NCBI RefSeq assembly: GCF_001659605.2
Contig: NC_035166.2
Location: 21,493,225-21,557,224, forward strand
Direction of reading: 5' to 3'
Length of the DNA stretch: 64,000 bases
DNA from: Manihot esculenta
Taxonomy: Eukaryota > Streptophyta > Magnoliopsida > Malpighiales > Euphorbiaceae
Part shown: positions 1 to 13,267 of the stretch, in pieces
Position numbering within the stretch: position 1 is the stretch's first letter
How the letters are laid out: every line of letters begins with the position of its first letter
Notes under the pieces: model-generated
What the model saw: the letters and a program-made list of their open reading frames with translations, nothing else
Databases searched by the model: none
What the model was told of the DNA's origin: nothing
Translations under genes and position numbers: made by a program

Positions 1-3000
1 GAAGATCAAACTGAAATCAAAGGTTTATTCCCAATTTGACTTCAAAGACGAATAGAGAGGATTGTATTATAAAATTTCTCATAAAAATGATCGGCTTAGT
101 TTCTATGTTTTTCTTTTTAATTTCAAGTTTCCATAGTTTGGTATTTTCATTCTGTGAATTTGGTTATGGATTTGTGAAGAGAGTAAGGATTTGATAAAAA
201 GCCAGGATAGAGATTGGGGGAGTCAGACAGGGAGTTGGAGTGATATTTTATACTAATTTTCAACTTTTAAATATTAATTTTCAGAATTAATCCTATATAT
301 TTTTTAAATCTAGGCTTTTTTGAAACATTTTTTTAAAAAAAGAATTTAAGAAAAAGACTAGAGTTAAAGAATTCTGCTAATTTAATACAATAAATAATAC
401 TTGTATAGTTAGCCGTCGTTGATTAAAATAAAAATAAAAACATACGACTTTATAAAGTGAATTAAATAGTAGAATTAAAAACAAAAAAAAAAAATTTTTT
501 TTAAATTATTTTATTGTTGTTGTTTTCTAAATTTTTTAACCATTGAATAAAAAAATAAATCTAACCGTTTTTTATTATTTGTGATACCGTAGTTTTGAAA
601 GCAGTTTAGTTTTTCTTTAGTCCTTTTAAATATTTTATTTTTATTTTTAAAATTTTAACTAATAAATAGTTGCCATAGAAAGGAAATTTGAGTTTGAAAG
701 CTAAAGTCATAGGTCTGGATTAATTATTACATCAAAATTAAATTTAATAAATAACAGATGTTAAGGCTTTTTTGAAAAAAAAATCATATTATTAAAAAAT
801 AAATAAATAAATAAAAATTTAATAAAATAAATACGACTAACCTCGAGCTACATTTTGAGATCTAATTGGTTCCTCCCTCGCACAGAGTTGATTTTAAATT
901 AAATTAAATTTAATTAAATTAAAATTAAAATTTTCATATCAGTAAAAACTGAATTAAATTTTGAATAAAAATTAATTTAAATTAAATTAATCTGATTTAA
1001 TTTAATTCGATTTGATTCGATTTAGTTAATAGAATTTTTTAATAGATTTTTATTTATTTCTTTATCTCTTAATTTTAGTGTTTTAAAATTCAATTGAAAT
1101 ATTTTAATTTTAATTATATTTTAATATTTTAATATTATAAAAAATAATATAATATTATTCATTAATCCATTTGATTAAACTTTAATTATTTTTTCTAATC
1201 AAAATCAAATAAAACTAAGATTTCTTTTGATTGGGAATCCACTTTTGATTGGGAAAGAAATCAAAACCAAGATTCCTTATTAAAATAAGGATGCAAAAAG
1301 GTATTGCAAAATTCACCACAATTTTCCAATTCTTATTGAAATTCACAAGAATTTAGACTAAAGTTCAAAATCAATTTTAAAAATAATCACGTGATATAGA
1401 TTTTTATAATTTTTAATGTCACATTATCAAGGTATATTTAAAAAAAAAGCTATTTTTTATTTTTTATAAATATAATACATGACTCTAATTAAAATTAATT
1501 TTAAAAATTAGGTAATTGTGAAAAAATAAAATAATTAACTTTTTATCATTAAAAGGTGATATTATAATCATAAAAAAATCATAAGAATTTAACTTTTTTG
1601 TGTCATATATTTTGATGATTTAAAATTAAAAATTATAAAAATTCATTTCGACATGGGATGTGATTAGGATATAAGCGTAATATTTTTTTTAATTAAAAAT
1701 CATAATAAAATTAAAAAGACTAATTTTATTATTTAAAATTGAAAAGTAAAATTATAATAATGAAAAAGTGTAAAATAAATAGTTTTTTTTCAGTAATTTT
1801 AAATTAAATTAAATTAAATTATTACTAAATTCTTGATTTGGCTTTAAACAAATCCAACAAAATTGAACATACACGTGCAGGAGAAGTGATTAAGGTAACT
1901 TATATGTCTCATTACCTTCTTGCCCGACCACTTTGAAAATCAAGGAAATTAAGGCAGAAAAATCTATATGCACGCTACGTGCAAGAGGGGAACTATCTCT
2001 ATCTCTCTGTTCTGGTGAGATTGAAACTGCTAAAATGTCTCATTTTAGATGGAAATTGATATTTAATAAATATTATTATTTAATATTTATAATATGCAAA
2101 ATTTATTAATTAACGATTAACATTTTTCTAAGTTAAATTATGAACTCTAAATCAGAGATTTTGGGTAAAAAATGGTAAATTATACACATTGAATGTAAAC
2201 TAGTAAACAAAAATTGAAATGAAAATTTCTTAGAAACCATGCATAATCCAATTGAAAATTGAGTGGGATGAGATTTCTTTGTCTATTCAGGCAATAGGTA
2301 AGCCTCAAAGCTTCAACCCATAAGAGTACAAGCCAAGCTAAGAATAACTTGGTCCCATTGGACCTTGTTGCTCAGAAAAACACTCTGCAACTAAAAGTTC
2401 CTTCAAGATTAACACACACTGTGCAATATTTATAAAAAATAGTTTTTTATAATCTACTTATCAAATATTTAATATTAGTGTTATTAATTTTTAAATTATT
2501 ATCAAACACAGCTTTAAAAGTCGAGAGAGTTGATTATGAAAAATTATTATTTATAATATTTAATTAATTATAGTCAGAATCGCTACTAATAAAATAATAC
2601 AACTAAATATGAAATTTAATAAAAACGCATTAGCCGCCTTTAATATTAAGAAAATATTTATTCTCGTTAATCAATATATAAATATATACATATTTTAAAA
2701 AATAATAGCTAAATAATCATATTTGGTAGCTGTGTTGTCTTGATTAATCAAAGTATTTTAATTGGTCAAATATTTATAGTTTTATTACATAACCTAATAA
2801 TTGGAAGATAGATAATTTGTTAATTAATGAGACACAACCACCACAAATAATGCCGTAAACTGTACTGAACATGCAAAGCTAAAGAAATTCACAAGAATCC
2901 TTCTACCCCACTTGACCAAAAATAAAAAATAAACAAAAAATAAAAAAAAATTTACGATCATTTATTTTTCTTTTATCAGTTAAAGAAATTGTCCAAATTA

Positions 3001-3229
3001 ATTGATTCTACTCATATTTATTTTGCTTAAAATCCAAGAAGAAAATATAATGAAATTCACACTTCACCAACTTAGGTGCAGCAGTTTTAGAACTCTTCTC
3101 AGTTGTCATTACTCTTTTTAAAAACACAAGTTTTAAACACAAATCAGTCATCATCCATATCCCACCAATTTTCTCTATCTACCCAATTTAAGACAGACAG
3201 CCTTAGCTTTCTCTCCATCTTCTCTAGCA
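1..3229. other. AT-rich intergenic region, no gene recognised
   Basis: No convincing coding exon is seen on either strand. Poly-A/T runs and low-complexity AT dominate. About 895-1240 holds a degenerate copy of the CGATTTGATTCG/TTTAATTTTAATTATA repeat that recurs near 36.2, 43.1 and 63.7 kb. The last few hundred bases should contain the promoter and 5'UTR of the gene starting at 3230, but I cannot assign a TATA box with confidence. Confidence 0.6.
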
Positions 3230-4793
3230 ATGTCCAAAGCAATTACTGTAAGAAAACAAGTAGCGGAGAAGAACATATTCATGAATGAAAAAGAGAAGCC
3301 AAGTAGCCAAGGCTTTTTCTCTAAACATCTCAAGAAAATCTACCCAATTGGGTTGCACAGGAGTAATTCTTCACTATCTCTATCATCAGTATCCTTGTCT
3401 TTGTCACAGAACTCAAATGACTCTTCTCTTACTGATTATTCCACTCCACTTGAACACAAGATAGCTTTAGCTCTTCGCCTGATCACACCACTGGAAAGAA
3501 GAGAAAACCCAGTTGTCTCTAAGAATGTCCAAATCCAACAGCAGCAGCAGCAAAGCAATCAGGAGAATACTTGTGGAGAGTTGAAGAGGTGCAACTGGAT
3601 AACAAAGAACAGTGGTACGTAACACAATTATCCATCATCTTGTATCAAAATTTGGATTTTTTTTCCATCTTATTTTTCCCACTCTGTACATTTGAAATGA
3701 AATGGGCTGATCAATCAAGTCAATGCAGAAACCCTGTCATTTTGGCGCAGTAGTTAGCATGTAAAATCAGTATGTATAAGAAAATAAAGGAAATATTAAC
3801 AATTGGTCAAGCTTTCATATATAGTAAGTAGAACTCATCACTGATGTGGCTGTTACAACAGTTGTTAAGAATTATAAATTTATTAAAAGCACTGAATAAA
3901 TGAAGAAATTTCAATGTCAATACAGATAAAGTGTACGTGGAGTTTCATGATGAATGCTGGGGAGTTCCAGTCTACGACGATAAGTAAGTGATTAATTAAT
4001 TGTGTATTTTATATCTAATAATAAAAATAATTAAGGGTTTTACCTACTAATAATTATAAAATAAGTACACCAACTTAATTTTAAAGATAATATAATATAA
4101 TTAATCTAATAAATTATGAACACAGCAAATTGTTCGAGCTGCTTGCCATGGCTGGTATGTTGATGGACTACAATTGGACTGAAATTGTCAAAAGAAAACA
4201 AGTATTCAGGTACCACAATTTCTTTCTTTCTTTTATTATTTTTTTTATCGAAAATTCATTTAATGGCGATAAATCCACAGAGAAGCTTTTGCTGGATTTG
4301 ATCCTAACGATGTAGCCAAAATGGGAGAGAAAGAAATCACAGAGATAGCCTCCAATAAGGCAATCATGTTGGCTGAAAGCAGAGTAAGATGCATTATAGA
4401 CAATGCCAAATGCATAGGCAAGGCAAGTCTCAATTTACTAGAGAAAATAATTATAGTGGGTCTCATATGAATCGCGACTTAATTTAAAATTTAACGATGG
4501 TTAAAACAATGTAGATTGAGAGGGAATTTGGATCATTCAGCAGCTACATGTGGGGGTATGTGAATTACAAACCAACAATAAACAGATACAAACATCCAAG
4601 ACAAGTTCCATTGAGGTCCCCGAAAGCAGAGGCAATCAGCAGAGATCTTGTGAGAAGAGGATTCCGGTTCGTCGGACCGGTGATCGTGCACTCATTTATG
4701 CAAGCGGCAGGGTTGACGATTGACCATCTTGTTGATTGTTTTAGGTATGGTGAATGTGTAAGCCTTGCAGAAAGACCATGGAGGCACATCTAA
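3230..4793 (+). CDS. DNA-3-methyladenine glycosylase I family protein
   Basis: Probable base-excision-repair glycosylase of the Tag family, which removes alkylated adenine. Five exons by splice sites and reading frame: 3230-3614, 3926-3983, 4126-4209, 4281-4422, 4515-4793, giving 315 residues. Residues 1-115 are a low-complexity Ser/Gln-rich extension, usual in plant members and possibly organelle- or nucleus-targeting. The Tag domain starts near C121. The four zinc ligands expected from E. coli Tag are visible: C121, H136, and H294/C298 in DHLVDC. HDECWGVPVYDD and LFELLAMAG are family hallmarks. The bacterial catalytic-pocket Glu (LEG in E. coli) is Ala157 here, so substrate specificity is uncertain. 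The start at 3230 is the first in-frame ATG after a UTR-like stretch. The family assignment is firm; the activity is inferred. Confidence 0.9.
4423..4514 (+). other. GC-AG intron 4 of the Tag-family gene
   Basis: The donor reads AAG|GCAAGT, the consensus context of the minor GC-AG intron class, and the acceptor is ATGTAG|ATTGAG. Only this donor keeps phase 0 and joins CIGK to IEREFGSF as the family requires. The nearby GT four bases downstream (GCAA|GTCTCA) would shift the frame. GC donors are about 1% of plant introns (general knowledge). Confidence 0.8.
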
Positions 4794-7700
4794 CACTGCT
4801 TATGTAAATGTCTCTCAAGAAACAATGTCTAAAAGTGATGCCTTGCTGCTGCTGCTTCTTCTGCCGAGCACATATATAACACGACATCCTGATTCCTCAA
4901 ACTGTGTAAGAAAACAAACTGGATAGGGAAATATGTCACTGGTCTAGCTTCCAGTGATTTTTTTTTTCTTTATTATTTTTTTATTGATAAAATGTTTTAA
5001 TCTTGTATATATTTAACAAAATTATTTATATGCATCATATGCTAGATTACTTTGCACTGATAATATAAGCCAAATTGCTTTCTTTTCCCTTGAAGCTTAG
5101 GTAGCTTTGGCAACCTTAATTAAGATTCTGCATTAAGAAACTTAATTGAGATAAGAGACAGAAGGTTAGAGAAGAGGAAGACTGCTTCCTTTGCAGGGAG
5201 AAAAAAAAAATCAGATTATGAGGCTTCATAGTCCAAATCTTACTAATATAATTATTTTTTTCAATATTAAAACTTTTTTTAAGAAATGAGTAATAAGTTA
5301 GAAAATTGATTAAATTAATTATATCAAAATTTTGTCAAGCTTAACATATAAATTTCATTTTAATTTAAAAATTAAAATTTTGCATTAAATTTCATGATTT
5401 CTTAATTTAACAAAAAAATAAAAATTTAAATGTATTAATTCTCTTTATTTTCTGAGATCATAAATTAAGATTATGGAATTAATTTAAATAAAAAAATTAA
5501 AAATAATTCAATTAAACAATTTTAACAAGTAAACTGACATTTCCACTAAAAGGCAGGCTTGAGCTCATTGAAATGGTGGATACATAGAGAAGAAGACAAA
5601 GCAAGCAAGGGCCATAAAACTAAAGGATCCAACATAGCAGGATTATGGGCTAACCTCATTGGCTCAGCCTCCTAAACATGCCGGCGCCATTAAAAAGCCC
5701 AGAAAATCCAATCCATTTGATGATGGCTTTTATCATCCTACTCTAATTTTAATAAATTTTAATAATAATACTATAAATAAATTTTTAAATTTTAGAATAT
5801 ATATATATTTCATTAATTATTTTTTTTTTTAGTTTTACAAGCAAAAAATTGATACCAATGCAATTATAATTATGAACGTATGTAGCAAAAAATTGATATC
5901 AAGGGCAAATTTATATATATATAATTACGTGAAGAGTTCTGAGATTAAAAAAAAACAAATTAAAAGTTATGTTTTTGAAAAAAGTTAGACTTTTTATACT
6001 TGTATTTATATATGATGTATTTGGTTTATATGTTTTTATATTAAATAATTATACGTTTGATAAAGATTTTTTAATTAGTTCATTAATGTTAAGCAACTGA
6101 TTCATTTAATACTAAGTCGATCAAGTCTATATTTATGTTTTTACACAAGAAAAATTTAACCAGTTAAAGCGTGAGTATTTAAAGCATCATACGGTCTGAT
6201 GTGATGCCAACAATCCAAATATGTAGGTGTTTTAATCATTTTTATAAATTTGATACTTCTAATCATACTTTTAAAATGTTTTAACTCGTCTCACATGATA
6301 ATTTATAATACTGTAATGAAATATGTAGTAAAATTTTGATGTAATTAAATTTTATATATAATCACTATAGGTTAAAGATTCAAACATCAAGAAAAAGAAT
6401 GTGAGACAAATGTAATTTTTATAATTCTTATTAAAACATAGAATCTTACCCTAATAATTATCTATCACTGTGCTAAATATAAGCTTTCCTTTCCTTTCTT
6501 TTGCTTTCCTCCCACTCATTCTCACATATGAGTTGGCCGGGTCTTAAAAACCTCATTGTACCAAACACATTACAGAAAATCTAGCAATTGAGTTCAATGA
6601 TGGAGGCAAATTCATTTCTCGATACAGATGATGTATTAGCTAATTTAACATGGAATAATTAGCTTTTGCTTTACATGGTCAGATGTCTTTTTTAACAACT
6701 CCCACGACCAAATCTTTATACTACTGATTCAGGATGATTACCAAGGGGACAGCCAGACAAAAACTTAGGATTTTGGTCCACTTTTTCCTGTGTCTTTTTG
6801 CTTTCTTCTATTGACCCATCATTTTATCTTCAACTCCAATCCTTTTTTAAACTCATTACTTGATTATCATTCTTTTTTTGTTATAGTTTCTTAATCTCCT
6901 TTAGATATTTAAACGCTAGTCAATGATCTTTTTTTTGGAATAATTCATAAATTTTATATTTACTGTTTGCTTAACCAAAGGGTGAATTTTGCGAAATCAC
7001 TATCATAAAATCTTGCAAGAAAATGTATCTGATAATGTAGTGAACCAGTGTGACCCCTTCATAGACCCACCACCGTGGATTGCAAAACTTTAGTGGCAGA
7101 GTTCTCTTCTCCAAAGCAGGATTGTTCAATTCAAGCTAGGATTCTTCAAGGTACTCAAATTCTCATTGCTTTAAAGAAAAAAGTGCAAAAGGAATATTGT
7201 CAAAGTTGTTAGATTAGCAGTTCCATGTAAAATTGAAGTGCCTAAATGGGAACATTTTTAACTAGATTATTAAAAAAAACACTTAATCTTCAAATTTACC
7301 TAATAATTTTAGGAAGTTGAGGTTAGCTTATGTATCAAATATTTATAGTAAAAGAATTTAATTACTTGAAACCAAAAGAAAAGGGCTTTGAATTCCAGAA
7401 TGAGCTTAATTGACAAGTAGAATTGCTAGCTTCTTATCAGAGAAAAAGGGAAAGAGATGCTACACACAATGTTTGTGATTGGCCCGGCCGATTAATAACT
7501 TGAAAGGGCAACAACCCTTCATCATCAAAAAGGGAAGAACCAATAAATAATTTAAAGGCAAACTAATTTACTCACTCTTAGACAAATCAAACCGGTTAAC
7601 CGCAGGCTATTATTTATCCAACGTAATTAATGAACTATTTGCAGAGTCAAAATTGAGTTGACATATTTACTTGGATGAAGAGGAATATTAAGCTCCCAAA

Positions 7701-8678
7701 CAAATATGAAACTAAAATCTGACATTTTAAATATGTAGTTATCAAATTTAATCAACAAAATGAAAGTTCTCATAAAAAGCAGTCTTAATGTTTGATAATA
7801 ATACATTCTAATTTTTTTCTTAATCTAAAATTAAAAAAGAACAATTTTGAGACTAAATTAAATCAGAACCATAAAAAAAATTGGAATCCGGCAGTCCCAT
7901 TCAAGTTTTTCTCAATTACTATCCAACTTCAAACCATGGCCAATAATAATGGGACCCCAAACAAGTAATTTTGATGTGCCTGGTTCGTTGGTATCTTTTC
8001 TTGCTTTGTATCGTGAGCATGGACAAATTTCCTTGCAAATCTCCTGCCTTAATACAACAATGACATAACAACACTAATGTCTTTCTCCATATCTTAATAA
8101 TGATATCCCCTAAATTCAGTCAGCGCAACACCAAAAAGTAATTGGTCACCCACTTAATCTATGGATGGCCGCCAGATGTTGGTTGTATAACAGATAGACG
8201 ATGCTGACATCTTCCTTGTATTTTCCAAGGCTACAAAATGAATTTCCTTTTGCAAAGACGTTCAAAACTCATAATTCATTTGAACTCGGTGGTTACGCCA
8301 TTGACGCACCAGAACAGGAAAACAGAAATAATCAAATTCAATGCAAGGTCAAAAAAACCCAGGTGATAAGTATATACAACAAATTCTTTTTCCCTTTTTT
8401 TTTTTAAGGATTTCGGTCTACAAATTATTTATCAAACAGCTCCATAAGGAGTGGAGGAAAAAAAATTAAATGCAAAAAAAGCAGACATAAAAAAGTACAA
8501 CCAAACTCGGCTCCTTAGTCCTCAGCTAATGCCATCAATATTTACAGCCGTTCCCTCCTACTGTTGATCCCAACTACAGTACCTTCCAGGGAGAAAACCC
8601 ACTAAACTGAATCCATCCTAATTATCCATCACTCACAAACCTAGAATCCTCATTCATCCTTTTGCTGGTATCTTAATC
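4794..8678. other. Intergenic region with 3'UTRs, no gene seen
   Basis: The first ~250 bases are the likely 3'UTR of the Tag gene, with AT-rich polyadenylation-like sequence around 4980-5040. About 8420-8678 is the likely 3'UTR of the minus-strand PI4K gene. Between them are AT-rich spacer and poly-A/T runs. No tRNA, known microRNA or conserved exon was recognised by eye. Confidence 0.55.
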
Positions 8679-10622
8679 TCAAAACTGGCAAGAGGTACCC
8701 AGCCTTTGTATCTGCCTCTGACCAAGGGTCACAGATTTCCGTTTGCTAAATGCCGGGTACAGCAGTTCCTGAAATTTGTCCAAAAATAGAGTCCATTCCT
8801 GCTCACTCATGTCAGCCAGCTTCACGAAAGTCATGCTTGGAGGAAGCTGCTCATTAGCACTCCTATGTCCGGAAGATGTATTAGCAAAGTAGCCATTTTC
8901 TGCTTTTGCTAATTTCTGGGATTTCTGTTTCTTGTCACATAATGTGCTATTCTTAAGTGACGTAGAAAGCTTTGACATGGTTGTTAACCTTTCAGGAATG
9001 GGCAGAACAGCTAACCCCACTTTTCCCACATCATTTCCAATGCTTGCCTTTTCCTCTTCCTCCTCCTCCTCCTCCTCTATGCTTTCCTCTAGTTTTGAAA
9101 GAGGGAAACAACCATTCGCAGTCACGGTTCCAAATTGGGAGGGTGTTCTAGCCATATAGTCTTCTGTTATGGTCTTAGGAATGAAATCATATTTAATTTC
9201 TTCACAGTCTATATCAAACTGGAATTCCTCGTCTTCCAAGTCAGACAGCGGAGACCGCACCTCCCCCTCTGTAATCAACCTCCTTGCCTCCATACACACA
9301 ACCTCAAGCTCACTGGGTTCCTCCTCTCCAGCACGAAATTCCCTGCTCATCATCTCACCAATTTCAGCAAGACAGAGACCAGCAGCAGCAGCTTCCTTGA
9401 GGAAAATTGTGCAGAGAACCAAGACCCGCAGACAAGCTTCTCGAATCATAGGAAGCTCCCTTCGCAGCATATCACAATCTCTTCCAGGATTAAGTTTTTG
9501 TATATACTCAAGCTCATCATCTAAGAATGGGATTGAAGCTTGAGGCCAATGAATCCACTCAAAATATGGGTCCTCCAATGTTTCTGGCAAGCAAAGACCA
9601 TGATCAATTGGAATTAGCTCCACTTGCCTGAACCTCCCAACACCGTCTAGCTTCCTTACTAAAAGGTTGCCAGCATGCCTATCTGTGTTAAAAATCCTAA
9701 TATCTAAGATCCCAATACGATGCACTGCAGAGACTGGGAAGCTGGATGTCCCATGATCACTTGCATCAAAATCATGTGGTATAAATTGTTGGAAAGATGC
9801 AATCTTGCTCACCGGCTTCTTCTTGTGAGGTTTGTTGCAATTCACCCCATCACTGATATTAAAGATTGAGTGTGTGATTTTCACCAAGGCTGTAGGAGGC
9901 ACATTTGCAAAGTGATCATAGTCAAGAAGGTAAGCAGCCACTTCCCTGAACCCTGTTTCCCCAACCCGCACTGACCGTTTCAGACCTGGTTGCCCAAGTG
10001 CTTTACCAACAAAGCCTTTTGGGTTGTTAGGTGCAAAAGGTTCTTCATCTGTTGGCTTCACAATTGCAACACTCTCACCTCTGCTGTTCCTAAAATAATA
10101 TGCACCTCCAAGCCCACTATGAACTGGAATTGGATCAACACCCATCTTAATCGCCTTGACAGTATCCTTGACCAACTTTTTCATTTTGGAAAAGCTATTT
10201 GACTGCCCCAATATCTCAACAAGACCACTCTGATCCCTCTGTTGGACTTCCTTGCTGGTAGGTGAAAGACAAGGAGTAGATGAGCTTCTATGCAGACAAT
10301 TTCGTGTTAAAAGAAGAGGAGAATCGTTACGAACAGCACTAAGGTCATTATTCAGTACCATATCCCCAAAAGTCAAGCAACTCTCCTCAGTGGGGACTTC
10401 AAGAGCAATTTGCAACCTTCTTTTCACTGTATGTGCATTATCACCACGATCCAATTCCATCCCCAAGACACAACCAGTCTCAGTCTGCACAAAAACCCGT
10501 CTCCTCCCAGCAGGTTGTTTCCCCTCCATTCTCCTGTTCCCGTGATATTCCCCACCGAGTGGGCTCTTGAAGATTGCCACTGCCATCTGGGTTTGAACTG
10601 GGCTATCTAACTTACGAGACAT
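8679..10622 (-). CDS. PI4KG: Phosphatidylinositol 4-kinase gamma (type II), ubiquitin-like domain
   Basis: 647 residues, uninterrupted CDS. By family, plant type II PI4K-gamma proteins have a PI3/4-kinase fold and several act mainly as protein kinases. One ubiquitin-like domain spans about residues 41-107. The kinase domain runs from about 165 to 440: ATP-binding Lys189 in VAIVKP, catalytic loop FNTDRHAGN with Asp314 and Asn319, and metal-binding Asp340 in IDHG. An acidic poly-Glu run near residue 525 comes from a GAG/GAA microsatellite. The C-terminus LGTSCQF is typical of the gamma5/6/7 subgroup as I remember it. The start at 10622 gives MSRKLDSPVQTQMAV, also characteristic. A second Met at residue 13 could serve but is less likely. 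Length is normal for the family and there is no damage. Confidence 0.96.
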   Translation of the reverse strand: MSRKLDSPVQTQMAVAIFKSPLGGEYHGNRRMEGKQPAGRRRVFVQTETGCVLGMELDRGDNAHTVKRRLQIALEVPTEESCLTFGDMVLNNDLSAVRNDSPLLLTRNCLHRSSSTPCLSPTSKEVQQRDQSGLVEILGQSNSFSKMKKLVKDTVKAIKMGVDPIPVHSGLGGAYYFRNSRGESVAIVKPTDEEPFAPNNPKGFVGKALGQPGLKRSVRVGETGFREVAAYLLDYDHFANVPPTALVKITHSIFNISDGVNCNKPHKKKPVSKIASFQQFIPHDFDASDHGTSSFPVSAVHRIGILDIRIFNTDRHAGNLLVRKLDGVGRFRQVELIPIDHGLCLPETLEDPYFEWIHWPQASIPFLDDELEYIQKLNPGRDCDMLRRELPMIREACLRVLVLCTIFLKEAAAAGLCLAEIGEMMSREFRAGEEEPSELEVVCMEARRLITEGEVRSPLSDLEDEEFQFDIDCEEIKYDFIPKTITEDYMARTPSQFGTVTANGCFPLSKLEESIEEEEEEEEEKASIGNDVGKVGLAVLPIPERLTTMSKLSTSLKNSTLCDKKQKSQKLAKAENGYFANTSSGHRSANEQLPPSMTFVKLADMSEQEWTLFLDKFQELLYPAFSKRKSVTLGQRQIQRLGTSCQF

Positions 10623-10838
10623 GGAATGGAATGAGAATCCTGTGGTCTACGAGCCTGGGACAGAGGCGTCAAAGAAGGAAGAGTGCTTCTTCCCTCCCAA
10701 GAAAGCGCCAAGCACCAAAGCCGGTTGCAACTGAACTTGTAGCCAAAAATAGTAGAATTCGCAACCAATCATTAAATTGATAGCCTCAAACTCTACCAGA
10801 AGTTCAAAAAGCAGTATCCATCACCAAAAAAGCAGTCG

Positions 10839-11364
10839 CTGCAAACAAGAGATCAAGCCATAAGAAGCCATTTTCAGAAGTATCTGAGAAAAAAAGAAAA
10901 AAAAAAAAAAAGAGAAAAGAAAAGACTGGAACAAAAGTGACAATTAGCTCATAGGGAGATGTTACATAGTAAATACTAAAAAGTCAGGTCTAAAGACTAC
11001 AAAGCAGTAGCTAAATTTAACTCAAGATCGGAAATCCATTTCCTTACTTCTCACAAAGAATGACACTGCTCACGGGAATGCTTCTATCCATTCAGATTCT
11101 TTAAATTAACATTCCTAATAAGCATTAGCAGAGGAAAAAAAGAAAAGGTCCCTGATAAAGCAAAACTTAATTGAATCTAGACAAGTAACCACAGACTCAG
11201 TTTAGCACGTTAAGCCTGAAGAAATCAGAGAAAATCCAAACATTAATCTACCAAACCTCTTGCACACTAGCACACATTAGCCGCCATAAACCCAAAACAA
11301 CTAATAACAAGTAAATGGAAAATTAGAAAACCATTAAGAAGTTTAATGGCAGCAAATAACTCAC
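10839..11364 (-). other. Probable 5'UTR intron of the PI4K gamma gene
   Basis: On the minus strand, TCTCG|GTGAGTTATT at 11365/11364 is a good donor and TGTTTGCAG|CGACTG at 10839/10838 is a good acceptor, preceded by a T-rich stretch. This would place a non-coding first exon at about 11365-11600 and a second leader exon at 10838-10623 that runs straight into the ATG. Leader introns are common in plant PI4K genes. The sites are read by eye with no transcript evidence. Confidence 0.6.
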
Positions 11365-11700
11365 CGAGATTGCAAGATCTGGGAAACCCTCGCACAGAAT
11401 CGCGAGGGAAACAGAGCCGTACGAATAAACTGAAAAGAGGAATAAAATTGGGAAAAAGAATCACCAGAACGGTATGCTCTAAGAAAAAGCGTCCAGATTC
11501 AGGCGATTTTGAAGGTCCTAAGGAGGAGGGAAAGAAAGAATGGAATCGCTCGAGTTGACTCAGAAATTACCCAAAGCCGATGACAGGGAATGAAAAACCC
11601 TTCCTCTATTTCTTTATTTGTATCGGGTCTCTGCCTATTTCTCTCTCTTGCCCTAATCTTTCTAGGAACGTTCTTTCACTAACTAGATGTGAAGCCTGGG
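11365..11700 (-). promoter_or_regulatory. PI4K gamma first (non-coding) exon and core promoter region
   Basis: On the minus strand this is a pyrimidine-rich leader typical of plant 5'UTRs, ending in the donor at 11364. Upstream (higher coordinates) lie CT-rich microsatellite sequences around 11630-11650 and 11720-11750. No clear TATA box; a pyrimidine-patch, TATA-less promoter is plausible. The boundaries are inferred. Confidence 0.4.
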
Positions 11701-13265
11701 GTTAACCATGGTTACTTGTTCACTCCATTCTCTCTCTTTCTCTGTATAGGTTGCTGTCTGGGGGATTTGGAAGACTCTAGACATGGAGTGGGAGCCGTTG
11801 GATTGTTGTGGCGGTGAGAGATCGAGGCCGCTGGATGGGAAACATATGGAGGAAGAGGGACGGAGGTGATGTGGATATAAGCGATTGGGAGATGACGTGG
11901 CGGAGACACCGGCAAAACATGAAGTGTCAGCGAATCGGATTTCGGAGTCAGACGATTTTTTTTGTCCTTTTGCAATTTCTCGTCTCAATAAACGCCGATT
12001 ATTTGACGCTGCTTGCTTCTTTGAAGTACGGAAGTATCCTGAAGTTTTTTTTTTTTTCTCTTCCATTTATTAGTGGGAATAAGATTAGTTTGCAGGTAAA
12101 ATTACAATTGTATATATGTGTTTGTTGTAAAATTTACAATTTATTTTTGAAAAAAAAAATTATTTACTATTTATTTTCACTTTCATGACACATTTATTTA
12201 CACATTGATATTATTTTTTAAAATAAATTTACTATTTAATTTTTCATTATGAAAATTAGTCTAAAGTTTCGTATTTAATTTCATAATTAGTTATAATTTT
12301 ATTCTTTATACTTATCCGTTGTGTTCCCTCTATTATCTGTTACTCTCTTCTATCTCTATTATTTAACATATGAGAGATATAAAGAGATAAAATTAATATA
12401 TATAAATTATAAATAATTACAAAATTAATAGGTAAAAATATAAATATATGAATTAAATAATAATTTATATTAAAATTCTAAAAATATAATGGTGAAATGA
12501 TATATGCATTACAAAAGTATAAAGAAAAATTTATTTATAAGATACAGATAGTAGTATGGTTATTTGATGTGGCCTGAAGTGTAATTGGTTAATTAATAAA
12601 AGAGAAAATGTCAGATGGTGGGTGTTTATGAGCAACAATTGTAATGTTCAAATCAAGAAAATAATAAAATTGATGAATATAATAAATTATTTTGAATTTA
12701 AAATGAGTGTATAAAAATGTGTATATTTATCTCAATGTATATTTATTTTTATACGGTAAGAGTATGAAATTAGTTATCAAATCTCCTGAAAATCTGATTG
12801 ATACCGAATAGTGGATAAGAGATTTCGTATTTATAGATATAGTAGAGATTTGTTAGATTATATCCACTAACGATAGAGAGGGCGAGTTTTTGTGAAATAC
12901 CGAGTATTATAGTGTTATGTTCTTCCTTTTTATGGATGAGACTATCTGCGATCGCGTGTCAGCTTATTAAATTATTGTCACATGTCACATGACCCTGTTT
13001 TATGGTGACAACTCATGACTTTCTTTGAACGATTATTATGCTATATCAGAGGTCCCCCATCGATCTTTGACTCTTCAGATTCAAAGATGGCAGTTGCCTT
13101 TCCGATCTTGGATACATGGCATGTACGAGTAGGCTTTCCATTTTATCTTTATTTTTACCAAGTATTGTAGAATTGGTACTCCATCAAAAATAAACATAAC
13201 CAGAACTCTCGTCTAGTTATTTTTACAAATCAAAAGCCAAAAACTTAAATAATTTAGATAATTAT
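11701..13265. other. Intergenic region, AT-rich
   Basis: About 11700-12070 has near-balanced composition and some open frames on both strands, but none with recognisable domains; it may belong to the PI4K upstream region. From 12070 on the sequence becomes AT-rich. About 12780-13200 may be the edge of the decayed gypsy-related block that follows. No gene supported. Confidence 0.45.
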
Positions 13266-13267
13266 AT

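Noticed and set aside
9169..9543. Open frames on the + strand inside the PI4K gene
   Set aside because: They are opposite-strand shadows of the conserved kinase CDS and have no domain of their own.
11683..12188. Open frames on both strands upstream of the PI4K gene
   Set aside because: They overlap one another on opposite strands, have no recognisable domain and lie in a promoter-like region.
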